Positions 28,181 to 37,938 of a DNA stretch of 64,000 nucleotides are shown here, piece by piece (the first letter of the stretch is position 1; each line of letters opens with the position of its first letter). Below the pieces are notes generated by a model. It saw only the letters and a list, made by a program, of their open reading frames with translations. It had not been told where the DNA came from and made no database searches. A program made the position numbers and the translations under genes. Source of the stretch: Pyxidicoccus sp. MSG2 (GTDB lineage: Bacteria > Myxococcota > Myxococcia > Myxococcales > Myxococcaceae); NCBI RefSeq assembly GCF_026626705.1, contig NZ_JAPNKC010000001.1:2232001-2296000 (forward strand), read 5' to 3'.

Positions 28181-28995
28181 AGGGATTTCGAGGCCTCGGC
28201 GAGGGCGGCGGAGTGCTTCAGCAGCTCCGCGTGCCCCACCCCGGGAAACGCGTGGAAGGAAGCTCCCAGCCTGCGCGCGAGCTCCTCGCCATGGGAGGGA
28301 GGCAGCGCCGCGTCCGCAAGTCCGTGCAGCACCCGGACCGGCGGCAGGCCCGCGGCTGCGAGCGACAGGTTGTCGTAGCGGTCCGGGGTCCGCAGCAAGC
28401 CGCGCAACCCCTTGTCCGTCACGTCCATCATCGTGAAGGGCGCGAGGAGGACGACGCCGCGCGCCGGCACTCCGTCCCTGGCCAGCGCGTGCGCCGCCGC
28501 GAGCGCAGCGTTGCTGCCCATGGAGAAGCCCACGAGGTAGATGGCGTCAGGGCCCGGCCGGTGCGTGGCGACGAGCCAGCGCACCGCCGCCTCGGCCCCG
28601 GCACGGAGGGACTTCGGCGACGGGCTGCCGGGAGAGCCGTCGAAGCCCGGCGGCGCTACCGCGGCCAGGCCCAGCCCGCGTCCGGCGTCCAGCGCCTCCA
28701 GCACGGAGCGCGCCTCCTCGAGGTAGCCCGGGCCGTTGCCGCCGAAGAACACCACCCAGCGCGTCTCGCCCGGCGCGGGAGCCCGCGTCAGCGCCCGCTG
28801 TCGAGGTGGCCCCACGACGTCGCTCAGCTTCCACCCGTCGGCGGTGAGCCGCGCCTCCGCGCCAGAGGCCAGGGGCGCGCCGTCATAGGGAAAGGGCCCT
28901 GGTGCATCCGCCTTCCTGTCCAGCCAGCCGAGCTTCAACACGGCGCCTCCCAGGGCGGCCGCGAGCGCCGCCACCGTCAGCTCCCGGCGCTTCAC
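28177..28995 (-). CDS. Membrane-anchored alpha/beta hydrolase of the PKS/NRPS operon
   Basis: 272 aa. Residues 1-24 form a hydrophobic N-terminal anchor or signal (LTVAALAAALGGAVLKLGWL). The hydrolase core has a glycine-rich GGNGPGY near the oxyanion hole, nucleophile elbow GFSMGS, acid in GLADAALPPSH, and histidine in GVGHAELL. The triad is complete. The GTG start overlaps the PKS stop by four bases (GTGA) and its own stop overlaps the NRPS start (ATGA), so it is embedded in a strictly coupled three-gene operon. It may be an editing thioesterase, a product-processing esterase or a resistance hydrolase. The membrane anchor argues for acting on the product during or after export. Confidence 0.83.
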   Translation of the reverse strand: MKRRELTVAALAAALGGAVLKLGWLDRKADAPGPFPYDGAPLASGAEARLTADGWKLSDVVGPPRQRALTRAPAPGETRWVVFFGGNGPGYLEEARSVLEALDAGRGLGLAAVAPPGFDGSPGSPSPKSLRAGAEAAVRWLVATHRPGPDAIYLVGFSMGSNAALAAAHALARDGVPARGVVLLAPFTMMDVTDKGLRGLLRTPDRYDNLSLAAAGLPPVRVLHGLADAALPPSHGEELARRLGASFHAFPGVGHAELLKHSAALAEASKSL

Positions 28996-31900
28996 TTCCG
29001 GCCCGCCTGCCGAGCCTCATCCAATGCCGCGCGCAACAGGCGCCCCAGGATGTGGACGTTCGGCTCTCGCACCAGGCTGTCGTGGTCCCCCGGCACCTCG
29101 CGGATGCGCAGCGTCGGCACCAGCGGCTCCCAACCCAGCGTCGCGCCCATGTGCGAGTAGATGGGGTTGACCTCCTGCGCGCGGAACAGCGTCACCGGCC
29201 CGCTGTAGGGACGCGGCGCGTAGCGGCTCGACAGGAGCTGGAAGCGCTCGGTGAGCTGGAGGTCTCGCAGCTCGATGGGCAGCGACTCCCCGCGCTGCTC
29301 GTACCAGCGCAGCTTCACCGTGTTGATGAGCCGGCTGCCGTCGCGCTCCACCTTCTTGCGCAGCCGGTTCTTGAGGTAGGTCGCCGGGCCTTCCTCGCGC
29401 AGCGCATTCAGCCGCTCATCGAAGGTCAGCCGCCGCTCCTGGGTGCCGGGGTGGAAGGTGTCCAGGAACGCGAGGAGGGACACCTCCTCGCCCATTTCGC
29501 GCAGCCGCTGCGCCATCTCGTAGGCGACCACGCCGCCGCCGGAGTAGCCGCCGAGCATGTAGGGCCCGTGCGGACGCACCTGGCGGATGCCCTCCAGGTA
29601 GATGTTCGCCATCTCCTCGATGCTGTCCGCGGGCGGCAGCTTCCCGTCCACGCCGCGCGCCTGGAGGCCGTAGAACGGCTGCTCCCCGCCGAGCGCCCCC
29701 GCGAGGCCGCGGAAGTTGAGGACATTGCCGCCCGCGCCGTGCACGCAGAAGAAGGGGATGCCGGAGCCGCCCTTCTGGATGGCGACGAGCGGCGTCCAGC
29801 CCTTCGACGCGGACGTCGGGACCGCTGCTGGAGCTGCATTGCCCGGCGCGGCGTCGGGAGTGAAGGGAATCCCCGCGGCCTCGCGCACCAGCGCGGCGCA
29901 CTGCTCCAGCGTGGGGGCCTCGAACAGGGTGGCCAGCGTCAGGTCCGCGCCGAGCGTCTTCTTGATGCGCGCGAACAGGCGCACCGCGATGAGCGAGTGC
30001 CCGCCGAGGTCGAAGAAGCTGTCCTTGAGGCCCACCCTCGGAGCACCGAGCAACTGCTGCCACAACTCCGCCAGCTTGCGCTCCACGTCGTCGCGCGGAG
30101 CGTCCGCCGCCGCCTGGGCCATGGCAGCACCCTGCGGGGGAGCAGCGGAGACCGCGGGCTTCTCAACGTCCTGCTTCGGGCGCAGGCGCGCGGCCAGCCC
30201 GTGCAGGTCCATGGAGCTGACGAACAACGCCGGAGTGCCGGAGAGGGCCAGCGCGCGCAGGAACGCCTCCTGCCCTTCCTCGGGCTTGATGCCCAGCAGC
30301 AGCCATGTCTCCAGCAGCGAGCCCTGCCTGCGCGGCGAGCGGCCGAACCGCTTCGCCTCGACGGCGGCGACGAGATAGCCCTCGATGGCGCAGAAGACGC
30401 GGCCGTCCGAGTCGCAGAGGGTGACGTCGAGCAGCGCCCCGCGCCCCTCCTCCTTGCGGATGCGCACGTGGCTCAGCGCCACCTCGGGCCACGGGCCCCA
30501 CACGCGCAGGTGCCGGTAGGAGACGGGCACATGCAGCTTCCCGGGCTGGCCCGCATCCGGCAGCAGCGAGAATGCGAAGCCGGACGCGATGTCCAGCAGC
30601 CCGGGCGGCAGCCTGTACGTCGTCAGGTCTCCGAGGAACGAGCGCGGCAACTCCAGCCGCGCGAGGGCCTCGGACGCACCGAAGCCCGCGCTGCGCAGCA
30701 CCTTCCAGCGCGGCCCGAAGGCGATGAGCGCGTCCTGGGGCAGCGCCTGCTCCCCCTCGCCAAACGAGAGCGGTCGCGCCGTGCAGCGCGAGCGCACCGC
30801 CCCCACGTCCAGCGGCGCGGGGGGTCCACCCACAACAGGGCTCAGGCGCGCGGTGGCGTGCTCCACCCACGCGCTTCCTCCCGAGCGGCTCGACACGCGG
30901 AAGGTGAAGCCATCGCCCTCGGGCGCCAGCGCCACCTCCACCTCGCGCACCTCGCCGTCCGGCACGTCGAGCGGCGCGACGAAGGCGAGGTGGTCCACGT
31001 CCAGCGGCGTGCCCGGACGCACCGTCTCCCAGGCCGCGCGTGCCAGCTCCACGTAGCCCGTGCCGGGAAGCACCGGCCCGCCACCGCGCATGCGGTGCTC
31101 GTCCAGCACCCAGAGCGCCTTCGCGTCGTAGATGGCGCGGAAGACGTGCTGGCCCACGGGCGCGTCCACACGCCGCTGCAACAGCGGGTGGGGCACCGAC
31201 TCGCCTGGGGGAAGCCGCGGCGCCACCTGGGCCGCAGCCATGCCCACCTCCTGCCAGACGCCCCACCCCAGCGCGAGCGCGCGCTTCGCCGTGCCGGACG
31301 CCTCCAGCCGGGCCGCCTGGGCCAGCAGGAAGGCGTTGGCCGCGACGTAGTCCACCTGTCCCGGAGGACCGAGGTGCGCGCTCGTCGACGAGAAGCTGAC
31401 GAAGAAGTCGAGCTGAGCGCCCCGCAGCGCCTGCTCCAGCGCGAGCGCGCCGAGCACCTTGGGCGCCAGCACCCGCAGCGCAGAGTCCCGCGTCTTCGAC
31501 TCCAGCGGCCCATCCTCCAACCCGCCCGCCGCGTGCACCACGCCGTGCAGCGGTCCGAGGCGCGCCTTCACCTCGGCGAGAGCGGCCTGGAGCTGGCCCG
31601 CGTCCGAGATATCCGCCTTGAGCAGCAGCACCTCGGCGCCCAGCGCCTCCAGCGCGCGCTTCACGTCCGCATGTGAGGCACTGGCCGCGGAGCGGGACAC
31701 GAGCGCCAGCCGGGCCTTCGCCTTGCGCGCGAACAGCTCTGCCAGCGTCCGGCCGATGCCGCCCAGTCCACCGGTGATGAGGTAGACGCCCTGCTCACGC
31801 AGTGGCGTCGACGCCTCCTGCAAGGCGGCCCGCTCCAGCACCTGCACGAGCCGGCGGCCCCCGCGCAGCGCCACGGGGACGTCCACGTCCGGCCGCAGCA

Positions 31901-34900
31901 GCTCGTCGGCCAGCTCGCGGGCCTGTGTCGCCGGGGCAGTGCCTGCCTCGAGGTCCACCGCGCGCGCGGACAGCTCGGGCAGCTCCTTCGGCGCCACGAG
32001 AACGGGACCGAAGGCGAGCGCCTGCTCCGGCGTCCGCGCAGGCCCGTCCACCGACATGCCGCCGCGCATCACCCGGACGTAGCGAAGCCCCGCGGGCAGC
32101 GACTCCGCGGTGAGGGACTGCATCAGCGCGAGCGGCGCGAAGAGGTGGCGAGACACCGCGCGCTCCCAGCCTCCCGCGTCCACGCCCGGCAGGTCCACCA
32201 GCCTCGGAGGGACACGGCCCTCGGAGCCCAGCGCATCCCAGAGCGCCTCCCAGTCCTCGCGCGCGTCGGGCCGGAGGGTGAAGGCGCCATCCGGCCTCCG
32301 AGCGAAGGCCTCGCCCGGGAGCACGCGCTGGATGAGCGCACCCCGGGCCCCCAGCTCGCGGGACAACTCCTCCGCGAGGGGCTCCTCGTCCGCCAGCAGC
32401 AGCCAGCGCTCTTTCTCGGCCGGGGCCTCCGGCTTCGGGCCCGGCTGCTCGCGGAAGCGCGGCGCGTAGCCCCACCGCGACACGTCCTCTTCGCGCACCA
32501 GCGGGCGCTCACCCTCGCGCCGGGCCATGAAGGAGCCCGCGCCCGGCTCCACCCAGTGGCGCTCACGCTCGAACGCATAGGTCGGCAGGCCCACGCGGCG
32601 CCGCTTCTGTCCGGCGAACAGCGCCGCCGCATCCAGGTCCACTCCCGCCGCCCACAGTCGCCCGAGCGCGAGCTGGAAGAAGGCCAGGTCCGCAACGGCA
32701 TCATTCGGGTGCCGCAGCGACGGCACGAGCCCCTCGGCCTGGGGCTTCTCGCCCTGGGCACGCAGCAGCGACAGCAGCGTCTGTCCGGGTCCGACCTCCA
32801 GGTACACGCGAGCCTTGTCCGCCAGGAGCGCGCCCGCGCCTTCCGCGAAGCGCACCGGCTGGCGCAGGTGGCGCACCCAGTAGTCAGGCGACGTGGCCTC
32901 CTCGGGCGCAATCCACGTCCCGGTGACGTTGGAGACCCACGGCACCGTGGGCGCGGAGAAGCTCACCTTGGCGAGGTACTCGCGGAAGGGCGCGAGGATG
33001 GGCTCCAGCATGCGCGAGTGCGCGGCCACGCGGATGTGCAGGCGCCGGGCCTCCACCTCGCGCGCCTTCAACTGCGCCTCCAGCGCGTCGATGGCCGCCA
33101 CCTCACCTGAGACGAGACACAGGCCCGGCGCGTTGTGCGCGCCCAGGTCCAGCCCGGGCCCGAGCAGCGGCTTCAGCTCCGCCTCGGGCAGCTCCACGCT
33201 GAGCATGGCCCCCGAGGGAAGCTGGTCGAAGAGCCGTCCCCGGCACGCCACGATGCCAAGCGCGTCCTTCACCGAGAGCACCCCGGCGAGCTGCGCGCAG
33301 GCGTACTCGCCCATGCTGTGGCCCAGGCACGCCACGGGCGTCACTCCACGCGACTTCCACAGCGCGGCGAGCGCCAATTCCACGGACAAGAGCGCGGGCA
33401 GCGCGTACGTGGCCTGCTCCAACTGCTCGCGCGCCTCGGCCTCCTTGCCAGCCTCGGGGAACAGCAGGGGGCGCAGCTTCAGCGACTCGTGTTGCTCCAG
33501 CAGCGAGAGGCACTCGTCCAGCGCGCGGCGGAACACGGGCTCCTGCTCGTGGAGCCCCTTCGCCATGCCGGGGTACTGCGCGCCGCCTCCGGGGAAGAGG
33601 AACACCACCGGGCGCCCCGAGGCCTCGGTGTGGGCCTGCGCCGTGCGGGCAGGCTCGGGCTGCTCCAGCACGCGGACGGCCTCCTCGCGCGAGGACGCCA
33701 CCACCGCGCGCCGGTGCGCGAAGCGGCGGCGTCCGGCCAGCAACGTGAAGGACGTGTCCCCCAGATTCGGTGCGTTCTGCTCCCCCAGTCGCTGCGCGAG
33801 CCTGCGGCAGGCGCGCTCGAGCGCGGCGGGCGTGCGGGCGGAGAGCCAGAGCGTCTCGAAGGGCCGCGCGGCGGACGTCAGCGACTGCGCCGGAGCCTCC
33901 TCCAGGATGACATGCGCGTTGGTGCCGCCCACGCCCAGCGAATTCACCGCGGCGCGGCGCGGCCGCCCTCCCTTCGCCGCCCACTCGCGCAGCGTGGCGT
34001 TCACCGCGAACGGCGTGCGCGCGAAATCGATTTGCGGGTTGGGCTTCTCGAAGTGGAGGCTCGGCGCGAGCTGCCGGTGGCGCAGCATCTGGACGACCTT
34101 GATGAAGCTCGCCACGCCGGCCGCGGTGTCCAGGTGGCCGATGTTGGTCTTCACCGAGCCGATGCGGCAGAACCCGCTCTTCTGCGTCTGCGTGCGGAAG
34201 GCCTGGGTGAGCGCGGTGATTTCAATCGGGTCGCCCACCGGCGTGCCGGTACCGTGACACTCGATGTAGTCGATGCTGTCCGCGCTGACGCCAGAGACGT
34301 TGAGCGCCTCCACGACGGCATCCGCCTGCCCATCCACGGACGGCGCGAGGTAGCCCACCTTGCGCGCGCCGTCGTTGTTCACCGCGCTGCCCTTCACCAC
34401 CGCGTAGATGGTGTCCCCATCCGCCAGCGCATCCTCCAGCCGGCGCAGCGCCACCACGCCCACGCCGCTGCCGAAGAGCGTTCCCTGCGAGCGGTGGTCG
34501 AACGCGCGGCAGTGCCCGTCCGGCGAGAGGATTTCCCCCTCCTGGTACAGGTAGCCCCGGTGGTGCGGCAATTCCAGCGTGACGCCCCCCGCGAGCGCCA
34601 GGTCGCACTCGCGCGCCAGCAGGCTCTGCACCGCCGAGTGGATGGCCACCAGCGACGTGGAGCACGCCGTCTGCACGTTGACGCTGGGGCCGCGCAAGTC
34701 GAGACAATACGAGACGCGGGTGGTGAGGAAGTCCTTGTCGTTGCCCGTGTGCCGCACGAGGAACAGGCCCACCTGCTCCATCAACTGCGGGTTGGTGAAG
34801 AGGTTGTACGGCATGTACGCGTTCATGCCGGAGCCACCGAACACGCCGATGGGGCCCTTGAAGGACTCGGGCGGGTGCCCGCAGTGCTCCAGCACCTCCC

Positions 34901-35213
34901 AGCACACCTCCAGGAAGTGCCGGTGCTGCGGGTCCATGATGGACGCCTCGCGCGGGCTGAAGCCGAAGAAGCCCGCGTCGAAGTCCTCCAGCCCCTCGAA
35001 GACCATGCCGGCCTTCACGTAGTTCGGGTCCTTCAGGAGCGAGGGCTCCACCCCCGCGGCCAGCAACTGGGCGTCCGTGAACCAGGTGACCGACGCCACT
35101 CCGTCGCGCACGCGGCGCCAGTAGGTGTCGACGTCCCGCGCGCCGGGAAGCCGGGCGGCCATTCCGACGACAGCGATATCTGGAGAGTCCGAAACCTCAA
35201 CGTCGTCCGTCAT
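28992..35213 (-). CDS. Type I PKS module: KS-AT-KR-DH-ACP-TE
   Basis: 2,073 aa. KS 1-436 with active cysteine (QTACSTSLV) and both histidines (ECHGTGTPVGDP, NIGHLDTAAG). AT 534-818 with GHSMGEYA and VAAHS. KR structural part about 870-1130 and catalytic part 1141-1311 with GGLGGIG, FSSTSA and DYVAANAF, giving an intact S-Y-N set. DH about 1341-1624 with DEHRMRGGGPVLPGTGY and LLDIASGF. ACP 1704-1778 with DLGGHSLI. Thioesterase about 1801-2068 with GGYSGGG and GDHDSL. There is no enoyl reductase. DH follows KR, the reverse of the usual order. A terminal TE makes this the releasing module although it is the first gene of the operon. The ATG at 35213 was chosen because sequence upstream is low-complexity; the SD is weak. 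Cytoplasmic megasynthase. Confidence 0.93.
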   Translation of the reverse strand: MTDDVEVSDSPDIAVVGMAARLPGARDVDTYWRRVRDGVASVTWFTDAQLLAAGVEPSLLKDPNYVKAGMVFEGLEDFDAGFFGFSPREASIMDPQHRHFLEVCWEVLEHCGHPPESFKGPIGVFGGSGMNAYMPYNLFTNPQLMEQVGLFLVRHTGNDKDFLTTRVSYCLDLRGPSVNVQTACSTSLVAIHSAVQSLLARECDLALAGGVTLELPHHRGYLYQEGEILSPDGHCRAFDHRSQGTLFGSGVGVVALRRLEDALADGDTIYAVVKGSAVNNDGARKVGYLAPSVDGQADAVVEALNVSGVSADSIDYIECHGTGTPVGDPIEITALTQAFRTQTQKSGFCRIGSVKTNIGHLDTAAGVASFIKVVQMLRHRQLAPSLHFEKPNPQIDFARTPFAVNATLREWAAKGGRPRRAAVNSLGVGGTNAHVILEEAPAQSLTSAARPFETLWLSARTPAALERACRRLAQRLGEQNAPNLGDTSFTLLAGRRRFAHRRAVVASSREEAVRVLEQPEPARTAQAHTEASGRPVVFLFPGGGAQYPGMAKGLHEQEPVFRRALDECLSLLEQHESLKLRPLLFPEAGKEAEAREQLEQATYALPALLSVELALAALWKSRGVTPVACLGHSMGEYACAQLAGVLSVKDALGIVACRGRLFDQLPSGAMLSVELPEAELKPLLGPGLDLGAHNAPGLCLVSGEVAAIDALEAQLKAREVEARRLHIRVAAHSRMLEPILAPFREYLAKVSFSAPTVPWVSNVTGTWIAPEEATSPDYWVRHLRQPVRFAEGAGALLADKARVYLEVGPGQTLLSLLRAQGEKPQAEGLVPSLRHPNDAVADLAFFQLALGRLWAAGVDLDAAALFAGQKRRRVGLPTYAFERERHWVEPGAGSFMARREGERPLVREEDVSRWGYAPRFREQPGPKPEAPAEKERWLLLADEEPLAEELSRELGARGALIQRVLPGEAFARRPDGAFTLRPDAREDWEALWDALGSEGRVPPRLVDLPGVDAGGWERAVSRHLFAPLALMQSLTAESLPAGLRYVRVMRGGMSVDGPARTPEQALAFGPVLVAPKELPELSARAVDLEAGTAPATQARELADELLRPDVDVPVALRGGRRLVQVLERAALQEASTPLREQGVYLITGGLGGIGRTLAELFARKAKARLALVSRSAASASHADVKRALEALGAEVLLLKADISDAGQLQAALAEVKARLGPLHGVVHAAGGLEDGPLESKTRDSALRVLAPKVLGALALEQALRGAQLDFFVSFSSTSAHLGPPGQVDYVAANAFLLAQAARLEASGTAKRALALGWGVWQEVGMAAAQVAPRLPPGESVPHPLLQRRVDAPVGQHVFRAIYDAKALWVLDEHRMRGGGPVLPGTGYVELARAAWETVRPGTPLDVDHLAFVAPLDVPDGEVREVEVALAPEGDGFTFRVSSRSGGSAWVEHATARLSPVVGGPPAPLDVGAVRSRCTARPLSFGEGEQALPQDALIAFGPRWKVLRSAGFGASEALARLELPRSFLGDLTTYRLPPGLLDIASGFAFSLLPDAGQPGKLHVPVSYRHLRVWGPWPEVALSHVRIRKEEGRGALLDVTLCDSDGRVFCAIEGYLVAAVEAKRFGRSPRRQGSLLETWLLLGIKPEEGQEAFLRALALSGTPALFVSSMDLHGLAARLRPKQDVEKPAVSAAPPQGAAMAQAAADAPRDDVERKLAELWQQLLGAPRVGLKDSFFDLGGHSLIAVRLFARIKKTLGADLTLATLFEAPTLEQCAALVREAAGIPFTPDAAPGNAAPAAVPTSASKGWTPLVAIQKGGSGIPFFCVHGAGGNVLNFRGLAGALGGEQPFYGLQARGVDGKLPPADSIEEMANIYLEGIRQVRPHGPYMLGGYSGGGVVAYEMAQRLREMGEEVSLLAFLDTFHPGTQERRLTFDERLNALREEGPATYLKNRLRKKVERDGSRLINTVKLRWYEQRGESLPIELRDLQLTERFQLLSSRYAPRPYSGPVTLFRAQEVNPIYSHMGATLGWEPLVPTLRIREVPGDHDSLVREPNVHILGRLLRAALDEARQAGRK

Positions 35214-35538
35214 ACGGTCACTCGTCACTCGGCGTTTTGCGGCGAACCCGTTCCAACACACCTGAGGCGAGCAGGCGAGCCCCTGCCCCAGGCTACGAGT
35301 CCCCCTGCCTGCCCCCCAGGTGACGACCTGCCCCGGACCTCCGGGCCAGGAGTCTCCCCTCGGGAGGTGCCCGGGCACCTCCAGCGGGAAGGGTAACACG
35401 GTTGCTCAGCCGGGCAGTCGCGCTGGCACGGGCCGATGATCAGCCCCATCCAGAACCCGCGGCGGCGGATGAAGCGCCCCTGAAAGGGGACAGGGCCCTG
35501 CTTCCGACTCCCCGCGCACCCGGCGTATCGTCGCGGCC
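35214..35538. promoter_or_regulatory. Divergent intergenic region with strong palindromes
   Basis: 325 bases without a gene between the PKS operon start (minus) and the LemA-like gene (plus). A perfect 20-bp palindrome (arm GGAGGTGCCC) lies at 35363-35382. Smaller hairpins occur at 35333-35346 (CCCGG/CCGGG), 35354-35366 (CTCCC/GGGAG) and 35475-35487 (CCCCT/AGGGG). No convincing -35/-10 pair or sigma-54 site was found for either direction. A regulator or attenuator role for the palindromes is inference. Confidence 0.4.
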
Positions 35539-36177
35539 ATGAGCGAGTCCACTCGAAACCGCCCGCCCCAGGGGCAGGTCGCCTACGACGACGTGGACGA
35601 CCTCATCCGCACCGCCACGCGGATGATGCAGAAGGACGCCGCGCCGGAGACGCTCACCACCGACGACCTCAAGCGCATCGGCGAGGAGCTGGACATCCCA
35701 GGCCGGTACATCGACCAGGCGATGGCGGCCCTGGCGCAGCGCCACCAGGAGCAGGAGCAGGCCCGGCGCGAGGAGGAGGCCGCCGCGAAGGCACGGCGGG
35801 AGCGGCTCGGCCGGCGCCTGCGGCTGGGCGCCATCGTCGCCGCGAGCCTCGCGGGCGTGGCCGGGCTGAGCGGGCTGTCCATGCGCAACGGCCTGAACAC
35901 CACGTTGCAAGAGGTGACGCGCCAGCGCGCGCAGGTGCGCAACGTGCTGGAGCGCCGCGTGGAGGTGGAGAAGCGGTACACCACCGCCATCCCCGGCCCG
36001 GAGCGCGACGCGCAGATCTCCGGGGCGGACAACCGGGTGGCGGTGGAGAAGCGCCGCTACGACGGGCTGGCCACGCAATACAACGCCGCCGCGTCCGCGT
36101 TCCCCCAGTCCTGGGTGGTGGGCCTCACCGGGCTCCCCTCCTCCGTGCCCCTGTCCACCGACGTGGGCACGTGGTGA
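35539..36177 (+). CDS. LemA-like single-pass membrane protein
   Basis: 212 aa. Residues 15-70 form a small helical domain (DDLIRTATRMMQ, DDLKRIGEELDIPG) like the short regulatory domain seen at the front of some membrane proteins. A charged coiled stretch (QEQEQARREEEAAAKARRE) leads into one transmembrane helix (LGAIVAASLAGVAGLSGL). The C-terminal part has the heptad-like helices of LemA proteins, ending in NRVAVEKRRYDGLATQYNAAASAFP, the LemA-type signature. LemA proteins are membrane helical bundles of unclear function. It runs divergently from the PKS operon and its stop is only six bases from the convergent lipoprotein gene. The LemA assignment is likely but not certain. Confidence 0.7.
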   Translation: MSESTRNRPPQGQVAYDDVDDLIRTATRMMQKDAAPETLTTDDLKRIGEELDIPGRYIDQAMAALAQRHQEQEQARREEEAAAKARRERLGRRLRLGAIVAASLAGVAGLSGLSMRNGLNTTLQEVTRQRAQVRNVLERRVEVEKRYTTAIPGPERDAQISGADNRVAVEKRRYDGLATQYNAAASAFPQSWVVGLTGLPSSVPLSTDVGTW

Positions 36178-36183
36178 GCCCCG

Positions 36184-37806
36184 TCACGGCGTGGTGAACA
36201 GGGAGCTGAGGGCGTCCGCGGAGGCGTAGGGCAGCCGCTCGGCGGAGCCGAACGGCTCGCGCTCGACGTCGTAGTTGGGCGCGTCCACCGCCGTCACACG
36301 CAGGTAGTGGATGGAGGCCGGAGCCAGCGTCCCGGCCGGCAGCCGCACCTGCGTGGCCGAGCCGGGCAGGTAGAAGCGCGCCTGCGTGGTCGCGGAGGTC
36401 TGCCCGGTCGGGAACCGGTAGAGGGTCATCCGGTACGCCGAGGGCGAGCCCATGGACGGCGGCAGCCAGGAGATGACGGGGCTGACGGTGCCCACCTCGC
36501 GCTGCACGCTCGCCGCAATCCCGTCGATGCTCAGCGAGCGGGGCGACGTCACGCGCGGCAGCAGCGGACCGGCCACGAGGTTCTCCAGCCGGTCAGACGT
36601 GCTGATGCTACCGCTGACGGTGTACTGGGTGGGGCTGCCGGCGACGGTGCCCACCACCCGGAACGAGTACCCCGTGGTACCCACCACGCCCCAGGTGGTG
36701 GGGAATGGGTTGCCATACGTCAGCCGGCGCGTGAGGTTGAACGAGGCGCCCGCTGGCAGCAGGAGGTTGAGCAGCTCGCCCGAATAGCCAATCCAACCGT
36801 TCGTCAGGCCATGCGCGGCGGGAACGATGCTGAACGTGGACGTGCCGAGCGTGGCCGCCGGATGCACCTCCGAGGCCCGGATGGTGTACTCGGGCAGGCG
36901 CCACTCGATGGGGAGCTCCGTCATGCTCACCGGCTGCATCACCCCGGTGATGGGCAGAGCGGTGGTACCGTTCGGCGTGAAGTTGAAGGCGCTCGTTTCC
37001 AGGCCGCGCACCACCGTTTCGTAGGCCAGCGCGCCCCCGTCCGGCAGCGTGCCCGCGTCCATCTGCCCGAGCTGACTCACGTACAGCTTGTCTCCGGCGC
37101 TCGCGTTGAAGACGGGCATGTTGCCCATGTAATTGGGCAGCGAGGCCTGGTTGGTCACGAGGCTCGTCTGGCCCGCGGCAACCCCTCCTGGAAATTCCAT
37201 CTCGCCGAACACCTCCACCTGGCCGGACGCCACCGCCACGCTGGAGCCCGGCAAGTAGGAGCTCTTGTATGGCGTCCACGGCGCCAGCCCCGACAGGTTC
37301 AACTGCAGCGGCGTCTCGTACTGCGAGGTGAAGACGGTGTCCGCCCGTCCCAACCGGTTGGTGCCCAGCTCCACCTGCCGCTCGTCCGTGACGATGTAGC
37401 TGGTACCCGTCTTCAGGTAGTACGCGCCAGAGGGCACGCCGGTGAACTGGTAGCCGCCGGCCACCGCCGTGCCGGTGATGCGGGTGAACGTCAACCCGTT
37501 GGGGACGAGCACCTCGGGAGGGCTCGCCGACATGTCATTGGGCCGCGTCGCCACGCCCGCCGCCGTGTGGAAGCGCGTGGAGCTCGTCACCAGCACCGTG
37601 TTGCTGGGCGTGCCGGCATCGGTGTCGCAGCCGGCGGCCAGCTCCACGCCCATCCACGTCCCATCTCCCGCCTGCCCGGGGTCCACCACCACCACCGGGG
37701 GAAGTCCCTCGTCGGACTCCGGCGCGGTGCCGGGCTCACCGCCAGCGCAGCCAAGCCACGTGGCAACGGCGGGTACGACGAGGAACGAGAAGCGACGCAA
37801 GTGCAT
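36184..37806 (-). CDS. Beta-rich surface lipoprotein
   Basis: 540 aa. The N-terminus is a lipoprotein signal (RRFSFLVVPAVATWLGC, cysteine 20 as the lipidation site), then an acidic, proline-rich linker. The remainder is beta-strand-rich with many threonine, serine and glycine residues; the last 130 residues look like a fibronectin-III-type domain (GTVSPVISWLPPSMGSPSAY). No catalytic motif. The ATG is preceded by GGAGG four bases away. Neighbours give no functional clue: it is convergent with the LemA-like gene and 132 bases from the outer-membrane protein gene. Likely an outer-membrane-attached protein of unknown role. Confidence 0.75.
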   Translation of the reverse strand: MHLRRFSFLVVPAVATWLGCAGGEPGTAPESDEGLPPVVVVDPGQAGDGTWMGVELAAGCDTDAGTPSNTVLVTSSTRFHTAAGVATRPNDMSASPPEVLVPNGLTFTRITGTAVAGGYQFTGVPSGAYYLKTGTSYIVTDERQVELGTNRLGRADTVFTSQYETPLQLNLSGLAPWTPYKSSYLPGSSVAVASGQVEVFGEMEFPGGVAAGQTSLVTNQASLPNYMGNMPVFNASAGDKLYVSQLGQMDAGTLPDGGALAYETVVRGLETSAFNFTPNGTTALPITGVMQPVSMTELPIEWRLPEYTIRASEVHPAATLGTSTFSIVPAAHGLTNGWIGYSGELLNLLLPAGASFNLTRRLTYGNPFPTTWGVVGTTGYSFRVVGTVAGSPTQYTVSGSISTSDRLENLVAGPLLPRVTSPRSLSIDGIAASVQREVGTVSPVISWLPPSMGSPSAYRMTLYRFPTGQTSATTQARFYLPGSATQVRLPAGTLAPASIHYLRVTAVDAPNYDVEREPFGSAERLPYASADALSSLFTTP

Positions 37807-37938
37807 GGGACCTCCAGGGTTCCGACAGGGGGGCGTGCACCCTAGCGAAATCCCAGACAGCCCAGAAATGCGGGCTCATACCTGTTATCGCGGTAGAGCC
37901 GGACCCGGGCGCGGGGTGCCACGGGACACCGGCGCCAC

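Noticed and set aside
35403..35450. A TGGCAC that resembled a sigma-54 -24 element before the PKS/LemA-like pair
   Set aside because: The matching TTGC-type -12 element is missing at the required distance.
37807..37938. Possible small gene between the lipoprotein and outer-membrane protein
   Set aside because: No start with a ribosome binding site and no sensible reading frame; it is treated as intergenic.
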